From Clostridiales bacterium (GTDB lineage: Bacteria; Bacillota; Clostridia; Peptostreptococcales; Anaerovoracaceae): DNA of 23,617 bases. Made by a program: the position numbers and the translations under genes. This document shows positions 14,343 to 20,665 of the stretch, in pieces. Numbering within the stretch: position 1 is the stretch's first letter; each line of letters begins with the position of its first letter. The DNA is taken from the NCBI GenBank assembly GCA_003542355.1, contig DPKU01000162.1:1-23617 (forward strand). The letters are read 5' to 3'. A model generated the notes under the pieces. That model saw only the letters and a list, made by a program, of their open reading frames with translations, did not search any database and was not told where the DNA came from.

Positions 14343-15054
14343 CCGCTACCTGACCCTGTCCGACCTGCGGGTGGACTACGGCGGGATCCACGCCGTTAAG
14401 GGGATCTCCATCGAAGTGCCCCGAGGCAAGATCGTCACATTGATCGGCTCCAACGGAGCAGGCAAGAGCACCACACTGCGAACCATCGCCGGTGTGGTCA
14501 AAGCCAGCGCAGGTTCCATCGAATTCGAAGGAGCCCAGCTGATCGGAAAAACCCCGGACGATATCGTCTCCATGGGTATTACGCTGGTCCCGGAAGGGCG
14601 AAGGGTCTTTGCCAACCTCACCGTTTTGGAAAACCTCAAGATCGGGGCTTATATTCACAATCACAAGCTGGACGACGACCTGGAGCGGATCTACGGGCTC
14701 TTCCCCAGGCTCAAAGAACGGGCCTGGCAGCTGGCAGGAACCCTGTCCGGCGGAGAACAGCAAATGCTGGCAGTAGGCAGAGCCCTGATGAGTCGGCCCA
14801 AACTCCTGATGATGGATGAACCCTCCCTGGGGCTGGCGCCATTGATCGTGAAAGATATTTTCGACATCATCCGCACCATCAACAAAGAAGGTATCACGAT
14901 CCTGCTCATCGAGCAAAACGCCAACCATGCTTTAAAGATCGCCGATTGGGCGTATGTGATGGAAACCGGAACGATCACAATGCAAGGCACCGGGGAAGAA
15001 CTGCTGGCCAAAGACAGCATCAAAGAGGCTTATCTGGGGAAAAAGAAACAATAG
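14332..15054 (+). CDS. livF: ABC transporter ATPase LivF
   Basis: The 240-residue second ATPase carries Walker A GSNGAGKST (39-47), Q-loop region VPEGRRVFANLTVLEN, signature LSGGEQQMLAVGRAL (138-152), Walker B LLMMDEPSLGLAP (158-170) and an H-loop position occupied by E-Q (LLIEQNANHAL), as usual in LivF. It is the last gene of the importer operon, starting inside livG with GGGGGTGA upstream, and a strong terminator follows 12 bases after the stop. Confidence 0.95.
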   Translation: MNNDRYLTLSDLRVDYGGIHAVKGISIEVPRGKIVTLIGSNGAGKSTTLRTIAGVVKASAGSIEFEGAQLIGKTPDDIVSMGITLVPEGRRVFANLTVLENLKIGAYIHNHKLDDDLERIYGLFPRLKERAWQLAGTLSGGEQQMLAVGRALMSRPKLLMMDEPSLGLAPLIVKDIFDIIRTINKEGITILLIEQNANHALKIADWAYVMETGTITMQGTGEELLAKDSIKEAYLGKKKQ

Positions 15055-15066
15055 TACTGTATGCGC

Positions 15067-15101
15067 AAAACCGTTGCCGGATCACCGGCAACGGTTTTTT
15101 T
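15067..15101. terminator. Bidirectional terminator between livF and the amidinotransferase gene
   Basis: AAAACCGTTGCCGG-ATCA-CCGGCAACGGTTTT is a perfect 14-bp stem followed by more T residues on the plus strand; its A-start gives TTTT on the minus strand. It lies between two convergent genes and can serve both. Confidence 0.95.
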
Positions 15102-15127
15102 AACAAAATTAGCCTATAGACGGAAGG

Positions 15128-16054
15128 TTATCCCCTCTTCAGAAATGCCGTGCAGCAATGCATGGCGCCCCAGCCCTTCAACACCTCCGAAAAATCCACA
15201 GGAATGACTTTGATGCCGTTCTTCTCGAGTACTTCCTTAGATTTGGGATTGTTGTCGCATTGAACGACCGTGCCCGATTCAATAGCCACAAAGTTCACAG
15301 CAGCGCCCAGCTTCGATTCTTCCATGGAAGGGCACTCAAGAATCTTGAAACCCATTTTCTTCAGGAAATCCACGATATCGTAAGGAACCTGCGGCGCATA
15401 GATCATCGCCGTGTCTTCACTGGCGAAGTTCAGCAAGCCGTCGATATGAGCGTGCCCATAAGGGATCGTCATATGCAGGATGTTCTCCACGCCCATCCGC
15501 TTCATTTCGAACATCATTTGCTCCACGCCGGCCCGATTGGCTCTGGCCCCGGATGACAAGATCACATTCTTGCGATCGATCCACATGGCATTGGCACCTT
15601 CAAAAATCCCTGCGCCGGAAATCGTTCGAACGATGGGCACGCCCAATCCGGCAAGAGCCTTTGCTGTATAACGTTCTTCTCCCCTGCGTTCGGACATGGC
15701 CAACCGAGTAACGATGGCTCCTTCCGGAGTCATAAAGACTTGATCTCGCATAAAGATCGCATTGGGCTTGTCTTGGCGCTGCTCCTCCACATAGTAGACC
15801 CGAACGCCATGCTCTCTATAGATTTGCGCAAGCGCATCGTGCTGGGTACGGAAAAGCTCGGGATCGATGGGCGCCATAAAGCGCGCCGCTTTCCAGTCGA
15901 AATTTTCGATCTCCTTCCCCGGCCTTCTCAACAAAACGGCTTTCAGCGTTTCGTATTCGGAACTGCAGCCCCAGTCTCCCCAATAGGAAAGCATGTCCTC
16001 TTCAATGGTGGTTTCCATTGGAAACCACCGCTCTCCGGCAACGTAATCGAACAT
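15128..16054 (-). CDS. Guanidino-modifying (amidinotransferase/arginine deiminase-like) enzyme
   Basis: The 308-residue protein belongs to the pentein superfamily that attacks guanidino groups (arginine deiminase, DDAH, amidinotransferases). Catalytic residues are visible in order: D104 in IFMRDQVF, E152 in GIFEGANAMWID, H203 in GHAHIDGLLNF, and the nucleophile C300 in GWGAMHCCTAF. The N-terminus (WGCSSEYETLKAVLLRRPG) fits the DDAH-like COG1834 branch better than classical ArcA. The product could be citrulline or, as in ArgZ-type arginine dihydrolase, ornithine; the ornithine cyclodeaminase gene nearby makes ornithine attractive. I chose the ATG at 16054 with TGGAG nine bases upstream; GTG codons at 16069 (AAAGGAG, spacing ten) and 16078 are alternatives. 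It is convergent with livF and divergent from hsp20. Confidence 0.82.
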   Translation of the reverse strand: MFDYVAGERWFPMETTIEEDMLSYWGDWGCSSEYETLKAVLLRRPGKEIENFDWKAARFMAPIDPELFRTQHDALAQIYREHGVRVYYVEEQRQDKPNAIFMRDQVFMTPEGAIVTRLAMSERRGEERYTAKALAGLGVPIVRTISGAGIFEGANAMWIDRKNVILSSGARANRAGVEQMMFEMKRMGVENILHMTIPYGHAHIDGLLNFASEDTAMIYAPQVPYDIVDFLKKMGFKILECPSMEESKLGAAVNFVAIESGTVVQCDNNPKSKEVLEKNGIKVIPVDFSEVLKGWGAMHCCTAFLKRG

Positions 16055-16183
16055 CTGATTGTTCTCCACTTGTTCCACGCTCCTTTCATGAAAGAAATAC
16101 TTAAGGAAAAAGTATCATATCAACTCCAATAAGGCAAGCACCGGGATACATCTTGATTTCTGAAAAAAATTCTTGTGTCCCAC

Positions 16184-16212
16184 TTGACACAGAAAACAAC
16201 GTATGATAAATA
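16184..16212 (+). promoter_or_regulatory. Probable hsp20 promoter
   Basis: Perfect TTGACA at 16184-16189 is followed by AT-rich sequence with weak -10 candidates GATAAA (16205-16210, spacing 15) or TAAATA (16207-16212, spacing 17). The CIRCE element begins five bases downstream, so the start of transcription should fall inside it. Confidence 0.6.
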
Positions 16213-16216
16213 ATAA

Positions 16217-16243
16217 TTAGCACTCATCGAGTGCGAGTGCCAA
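16217..16243 (+). promoter_or_regulatory. CIRCE element (HrcA operator)
   Basis: TTAGCACTC-N9-GAGTGCCAA matches the CIRCE consensus (TTAGCACTC-N9-GAGTGCTAA) with one mismatch. The 9-base spacer itself ends in GAGTGC, so the right half-site core is present twice in tandem. HrcA bound here would silence hsp20 until heat or protein stress. Confidence 0.92.
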
Positions 16244-16279
16244 CAAACACACACCATCACAAGAAAGGAGTTGTTGATC

Positions 16280-16729
16280 ATGACAGGATTGATCCCATTT
16301 AACAAAGGCAGAAGAGAGTTGATGCCTCAAACAAGTTCCGACAGCTTTTACAACATGCTTGATGACTTTTTTTCGAGCGACTGGCCTTTTAGGCGCAATC
16401 TTTCGTATGACACATTCAAAGTGGATGTGATGGACGAAGAGAAAAGCTATGTTGTGGAAGCCGAGCTTCCCGGTGTGGACAAGAAGGATATCAACGTACA
16501 GCTGAACGAGGGAAAACTTCAGATTTCGGTTTCGAGGGAAGAAGCCAAAGAAGAAACCGACAAACGGTATATTCACCGGGAACGCCGTTACACTTCCATG
16601 AGCCGCTCGGTCTATCTGGAAGATGCCCAGGACGAAAATATTTCAGCCAAGCTGGAAAACGGTGTGCTTCGGATTGTGGTACCCAAAGAGGAAAAAACAC
16701 TTCATTCCACCGTCGTAAATGTAGAATAG
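16280..16729 (+). CDS. Small heat-shock protein (Hsp20/alpha-crystallin)
   Basis: The 149-residue holdase binds unfolding proteins without ATP and forms oligomers. The alpha-crystallin domain spans about 45-139: FKVDVMDEEKSYVVEAELPG, the conserved ELPGV (62-66), and the late A-x-x-x-N-G-V-L signature AKLENGVLRIVVPK. A short polar N-arm (SSDSFYNMLDDFFSSDWPF) precedes it. The ATG at 16280 has AAAGGAG nine bases upstream; a TTG nine bases earlier is unlikely. It is monocistronic, under a CIRCE element and followed by a strong terminator. Confidence 0.95.
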   Translation: MTGLIPFNKGRRELMPQTSSDSFYNMLDDFFSSDWPFRRNLSYDTFKVDVMDEEKSYVVEAELPGVDKKDINVQLNEGKLQISVSREEAKEETDKRYIHRERRYTSMSRSVYLEDAQDENISAKLENGVLRIVVPKEEKTLHSTVVNVE

Positions 16730-16733
16730 CGCA

Positions 16734-16777
16734 AACAAAAGAGCAGTACCGGAAAGAACCGGTGCTGCTCTTTTGTT
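16734..16777. terminator. Bidirectional terminator between hsp20 and the ornithine cyclodeaminase gene
   Basis: AACAAAAGAGCAG and CTGCTCTTTTGTT enclose ACCGG-AAAGA-ACCGGT to give a long, nearly perfect hairpin whose stem ends in T-rich sequence on both strands. It lies five bases past hsp20 and five before the convergent gene's stop. Confidence 0.92.
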
Positions 16778-16782
16778 ATTTC

Positions 16783-17889
16783 TTACTCCGCCAGGGCATG
16801 GTTCAGCTTCACGACGAAATCCTGCACATTCGTGACGATGGACGTCACTTCCAGACTGCCTCTGTCCCGTAGCTTGTTCACCACAAATTCCGACATGTCC
16901 ACTGTATAGATGAACACCGGACGTATTTCTCCATTCCGATTTTGATAGACCGGTGTCATGTTGCCCGTTGCAATGGTATGGAGCTGCGTGGCCAGCGCGA
17001 TGACCGTCGTGGCTTTTCTCGTGTGTTTGCGCATTTCCTCCTGGGCCTGATAGACATCGGACAGCACGCCGGGCAAAGGTCCGTCATCCCGGATGGAACC
17101 GGCCAGCACCATGGGAACGCGATGCTGGAGACAGGCATGAACGATTCCGTTCTTCACGCCCTCATTCTCCGCAAAACGCTCCAGACTTCCGGCCAGACGA
17201 GCCTTGTTGATCACATCCAGATGATTGTAATGTCCGTTTTCCACGGAGTATTGATCATAAATATCCTGCCCGAGAGCCGTTCCGCACACAGCGGCTTCCA
17301 AATCATGGGTCGCCACGGCATTGCCTCCCAGCAAGGCATCTGCATAGCCTTTGGCGATCAGTTCGGACAGAGCCTTGCGCGCATAGTAATCAAACACCAC
17401 CGCAGGACCCAGAACCCATACCACGTAGCCATACTCCCGCTCGTGACGAAGCAGCGCAGCCAGTTGATCGTAATCTTTCGAATACGCCGTCTCCCGGGAC
17501 CGTACCGAGCGGAATGTAAACTCCTTTTCATCTGCCTTCGGATTGCAGAAGCATGCGGTATGGACATAGATCCCGGAGCTGCCGTCGCCACAACGACCGA
17601 CAACGACCGTGTCGCCTTTCCGGATATTCCGGAATTCCCGGGCGTCGGGCCTGCCGTCATTGCCGATCACAACCGCACAATCCATGCGGCTTTCTTCCAG
17701 CAATACCCAGTCGCCGTTTCTTTTATAATATTCCGGATAGATCGTGGTGGCATGATAATTCTCGGGTGCCACTCCGTCTGCCGGCGCCGGCTGAAGCGTT
17801 GCGTCCGGTGCGCACATAAACATTTCACGCTGAAAGTCGGGTGACTGATATTGAGGGAATTTGAATGTTCTTTTATCTGATGTCATCAT
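16783..17889 (-). CDS. LOR/SDH-domain protein, ArgZ/AgrE-type ornithine cyclodeaminase
   Basis: The 368-residue protein matches the conserved 'LOR/SDH bifunctional enzyme' family (COG1915/TIGR00300). Members include the archaeal ornithine cyclodeaminase MMP1218 and the C-terminal half of cyanobacterial AgrE, which turns ornithine into proline and ammonia with bound NAD. Family landmarks are LQPAPADGVAPENYHATT (32-49), LLGGNAVATHDLEAA (187-200), GHYNHLDVINKARLAGS (219-235), VLAGSIRDDGPLPGVLSDV (261-279) and QLHTIATGNMTP (302-313). The N-terminal small domain of the archaeal proteins seems absent. The ATG at 17889 follows GGAGGAT by eight bases. A small ORF ends 45 bases upstream and is probably cotranscribed. 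Its partner may be the amidinotransferase at 15128-16054 on the same strand, separated by hsp20. Confidence 0.85.
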   Translation of the reverse strand: MMTSDKRTFKFPQYQSPDFQREMFMCAPDATLQPAPADGVAPENYHATTIYPEYYKRNGDWVLLEESRMDCAVVIGNDGRPDAREFRNIRKGDTVVVGRCGDGSSGIYVHTACFCNPKADEKEFTFRSVRSRETAYSKDYDQLAALLRHEREYGYVVWVLGPAVVFDYYARKALSELIAKGYADALLGGNAVATHDLEAAVCGTALGQDIYDQYSVENGHYNHLDVINKARLAGSLERFAENEGVKNGIVHACLQHRVPMVLAGSIRDDGPLPGVLSDVYQAQEEMRKHTRKATTVIALATQLHTIATGNMTPVYQNRNGEIRPVFIYTVDMSEFVVNKLRDRGSLEVTSIVTNVQDFVVKLNHALAE

Positions 17890-17934
17890 CGCTGTTTATC
17901 CTCCGGTGATCTCTGTTGATGACCGGCCGGACAT

Positions 17935-18180
17935 TCAGCTCATCTGATGTGCATGCTGCTGAACCTCCCGAATCAACCGGTCTTTTCCCTGAGGCAATGT
18001 GCCTCGTAGTTTTATCATATTTGCAGGGTGCGTCGTGTCGAACTCCAACGGTCGTGCCGGATCCAGATATTCCAGAAGGGTCCGGATCTCCGCAAGACGT
18101 TCCGCTCCGTCTGCTGGAAAAAATTCTCCGCAGCGAACTCTTTGTTCCAGTATCGTACCGTCGAATACCCTTAAATTCAT
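17935..18180 (-). CDS. Small protein upstream of the LOR/SDH gene, function unknown
   Basis: The frame gives 81 residues starting MNLRVFDGTILEQRV. It is soluble and has a dense charged pattern (EFFPADGAERLAEIRTLLEY, then PLEFDTTHPANMIKLRG). No family was recognised. I chose the ATG at 18180, with AGGAAAG about eight bases upstream; a GTG 51 bases earlier is also open. It lies 45 bases before the ornithine cyclodeaminase gene with no terminator between, and a good promoter at 18306-18334 serves both. The cyclodeaminase lacks the N-terminal domain of its archaeal relatives, so this small protein could be a detached accessory domain, but I saw no clear sequence match for that. Confidence 0.65.
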   Translation of the reverse strand: MNLRVFDGTILEQRVRCGEFFPADGAERLAEIRTLLEYLDPARPLEFDTTHPANMIKLRGTLPQGKDRLIREVQQHAHQMS

Positions 18181-18305
18181 GGTGATCACTTTCCTGGTTT
18201 CAAATTGATTGACCATGGCCGCTGATGCCACAGCGTTTTCTGTGCCGCTTCCGTGACGCTCGCGACACGTCCTGCAGCAGGCCTGCCTTGTGAATGAATA
18301 GAGAT

Positions 18306-18334
18306 AGTATAAATGATATGTATTAAAAATTCAA
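18306..18334 (-). promoter_or_regulatory. Promoter for the small ORF and ornithine cyclodeaminase gene
   Basis: Minus-strand TTGAAT (18334-18329), a 17-base spacer and TATACT (18311-18306) lie about 125 bases before the 81-residue ORF. The spacer contains TAATACAT, also found in the spacer of the divergent promoter at 18406-18433. Confidence 0.65.
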
Positions 18335-18405
18335 AACTTTTATACTTTTTTTGTTATAGTCCTCGATTGCTTGTGAGACTGTTGGCCAGAAGACATCCTT
18401 TTTGA

Positions 18406-18433
18406 TTGACGTAATACATGATTAATGTATAAT
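18406..18433 (+). promoter_or_regulatory. Promoter of the methyltransferase-GH3-HD-GYP operon
   Basis: TTGACG (18406-18411), a 16-base spacer and perfect TATAAT (18428-18433) lie 29 bases before the first start codon. The spacer and -10 contain an inverted repeat ATACAT-GATTA-ATGTAT (18414-18430), a possible operator. Confidence 0.8.
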
Positions 18434-18462
18434 AAAAGGTGTGCGTGAATAATGGAGGCAAC

Positions 18463-19059
18463 ATGACAGCATTGACAGTAGGTTTCCTCGGATTTGCTTG
18501 CCTGTTTCTGTATGACATCAACAGCGTAAGATGGAAGAATAAAATGCTTCACCGCGGTTTCGTAACGGGGATGTTTTGTATCGCCCTGTCTACCGCTCTG
18601 GCCCTTGGCAGCGATCCCTCTGCACTGCCGTCTTTTACTGCGGCCCGGTTCGCCGGCATCGCGCTGGCGGTCATTTTTCTGGCTGCATTGATTTACACTC
18701 TATTTTTTGCCCTGCCTTTTCAATCGACTTATACCTATGACGATAAACTGAAAAGTATATGTGACCGAGGCGTATATGCCTTTTGCCGTCACCCCGGATT
18801 TTGGTGCTTCGCCGGTTTCTATGCTTCCATATACCTATTTCGCCCTAACCGTGAGATCGCAATACTGGCCCTTAGTTTCACCGGCTTCAATTTTTTATAT
18901 ATCCTGTTGCAAGATCGCTGGACATTTCCGAACACATTTCGTGCCTACGATGCATATCGACGCTCCACGCCGTTTTTGATCCCTACCTGCAGCAGCATTA
19001 AAACGGGACTGCAGACACTGCGTGTTTCGCAGGGAGAGTGCCATGAATCTGAAAGATAA
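18463..19059 (+). CDS. Membrane methyltransferase of the isoprenylcysteine carboxyl methyltransferase (ICMT)/PEMT type
   Basis: The 198-residue protein has about five hydrophobic segments and the SAM-binding C-terminal signature of ICMT/phospholipid methyltransferases: RGVYAFCRHPGFW (102-114) followed by DRWTFPNTFRAYDAYRRSTP (151-170), equivalent to the family's Y-x-x-x-RHP and FG-x-x-Y-x-x-Y-x-x-x-x-P blocks. Such enzymes methylate carboxylates or lipid head groups at the membrane face. The ATG at 18463 follows GGAGG closely; a GTG 24 bases upstream would begin almost at the transcription start and is rejected. Its last 17 bases overlap the GH3 gene, which points to a joint task, perhaps methylating a product or substrate of the ligase. 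The methyl acceptor is unknown. Confidence 0.78.
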   Translation: MTALTVGFLGFACLFLYDINSVRWKNKMLHRGFVTGMFCIALSTALALGSDPSALPSFTAARFAGIALAVIFLAALIYTLFFALPFQSTYTYDDKLKSICDRGVYAFCRHPGFWCFAGFYASIYLFRPNREIAILALSFTGFNFLYILLQDRWTFPNTFRAYDAYRRSTPFLIPTCSSIKTGLQTLRVSQGECHESER

Positions 19060-20665
19060 ACTGGAGCAGGAACAATATGGACTGATCTGGGAAAACTATT
19101 GCGGTTTTCTGGATCTTCGCATGGATGAATACATGGCGATCCAGAAGAGACTCATGGAAGAGCAGATCCGGATGTGGTCCCTTTCGACTCTGGGACAATC
19201 GATCCTGAAAGGCCGGGCGCCTCAAACCATCGAAGAATTTCGCAGAATGGTTCCACTCACTACTTACGAAGACTATTCTGATATTCTGCTTCAGAAAAAA
19301 GGAGAGCTTCTTCCCGACAACCCTGTTATATGGATCCAGACCACCTGGGAAGGCGGAAAGCATCCCATAAAGGTCGCTCCCTATACCCGAAGCATGCTGG
19401 ATACTTTCAGCACAAACGTAGCCGCCTGTCTGATCCTGGCCACAACTACAGCAAAAGGTCAGATCAATGTAGACGCCCGGGACAAATTGCTCTACGGCCT
19501 GGCGCCGTTGCCTTACGCCACGGGATTGCTTCCACATGCACTCAACGAAGAGATCGATATCCAGTTTCTTCCGCCGGTCAAAGAAGCAGAGCACATGACG
19601 TTTTCCGAGCGAAACAAGCTGGGATTCAAAATGGCGATGCAGCAGGATGTAGAGCTGTTCTTTGGCCTTGGAAGCGTAGCTTATGCCATCAGCCTGAGCC
19701 TGGGGTCCACATCTTCTTCCGGCGGACTCTCCTCGCTGTTGGACTGCAAGCTAAAAATGATCTGGCGAATCCTCAAAGCCCGCCGGGCCTGCCGGCGGGA
19801 AAACCGCTGCCTCAAGCCAAGGGACCTTTTTAAGCTAAAAGGCTTCATGGTCGCCGGTACAGACAACAATAGTTATAAGGATGATCTGGAAGCACTCTGG
19901 GGGATTCGCCCTATGGAGATCTTCGCAGGTACAGAGCCTTCTTTGATCGGAACCGAGACATGGACACGGAGCGGGATGTATTTTTTCCCGGACTCCTGCT
20001 TTTATGAATTCATACCGGAAAAAGATATGCTCAGGAGCATGGAAGATCCACAATACGTACCTCCCACTTATCTGATGGACCAGGTGATACCCGGCGAAAA
20101 ATATGAAATCGTACTGTCAGTCTTAAAAGGCGGCGCTTTTGCCCGGTATCGGGTGGGCGACGTATATCGCTGCGCTGGACTTTCCAATAAAGAGGATGAA
20201 ACTGCGATCCCCCGATTTGAATATGTGGACCGGGTCCCCTCTATCATAGATATCGCAGGGTTTACAAGGATTTCACAAGACAGCATCCAACATGCCATCG
20301 ATCTTTCAGGCTTCGCCGTGAACGGATGGACGGCATGCAAAACGTACACGGATAAAAAGCACCCCTATATGCATCTGTATGTGGAGATCGAAAAAGAGGA
20401 ACTCGCACAGCGCGCGGTCACCACAGAGATCATCAAAGAGATTCTGACCACTTACTTTAAATATATCGATCAGGATTACCGGGATCTGAAAAAAATATTG
20501 GGCATGGACCCATTGACAGTCACTGCCGTACGATGCGGAACCTTTGGGGCTTACGCACGGAAGCATGGCAGATCCATTGCAAAGATGAACCCACCCCGCT
20601 ACGATCTGGACGATCTGCTGCATCTGCAGGAGATCGATCCCGCCGAAAGGCAGGTGCTCCGATGA
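19043..20665 (+). CDS. GH3-family acyl-adenylate-forming amide synthetase
   Basis: The 540-residue protein resembles the GH3 (auxin-responsive) family, which activates a carboxylic acid with ATP and joins it to an amino acid. In order: QTTWEGGKHPIKVAPYT (99-115) at the P-loop-like position, where most members have a Ser/Thr/Gly-rich TSGTTG-type motif; YGLAPLPYATGLL (151-163); FAGTEPSLIGTETW (294-307), the adenine-site block; FFPDSCFYEFIPE (314-326); ARYRVGDVYRCAG (367-379), the ribose-binding Y-R-x-G-D block; and a C-terminal lid with FGAYARKHGRS and KMNPPRYD. The ATG at 19043 has GGGAGAG before it. The stop overlaps the next start (ATGA). The acid and amine substrates are unknown. The changed P-loop-like motif could reduce or alter adenylation. 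Confidence 0.8.
   Translation: MNLKDKLEQEQYGLIWENYCGFLDLRMDEYMAIQKRLMEEQIRMWSLSTLGQSILKGRAPQTIEEFRRMVPLTTYEDYSDILLQKKGELLPDNPVIWIQTTWEGGKHPIKVAPYTRSMLDTFSTNVAACLILATTTAKGQINVDARDKLLYGLAPLPYATGLLPHALNEEIDIQFLPPVKEAEHMTFSERNKLGFKMAMQQDVELFFGLGSVAYAISLSLGSTSSSGGLSSLLDCKLKMIWRILKARRACRRENRCLKPRDLFKLKGFMVAGTDNNSYKDDLEALWGIRPMEIFAGTEPSLIGTETWTRSGMYFFPDSCFYEFIPEKDMLRSMEDPQYVPPTYLMDQVIPGEKYEIVLSVLKGGAFARYRVGDVYRCAGLSNKEDETAIPRFEYVDRVPSIIDIAGFTRISQDSIQHAIDLSGFAVNGWTACKTYTDKKHPYMHLYVEIEKEELAQRAVTTEIIKEILTTYFKYIDQDYRDLKKILGMDPLTVTAVRCGTFGAYARKHGRSIAKMNPPRYDLDDLLHLQEIDPAERQVLR

Noticed and set aside
16226..16240. Tandem GAGTGC copies as a short repeat element
   Set aside because: Only two copies of six bases, fully explained as part of the CIRCE site rather than a repeat array.
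16942..17844. Open frame of 300 codons on the plus strand
   Set aside because: Antisense to the LOR/SDH gene, which matches its family along its whole length.
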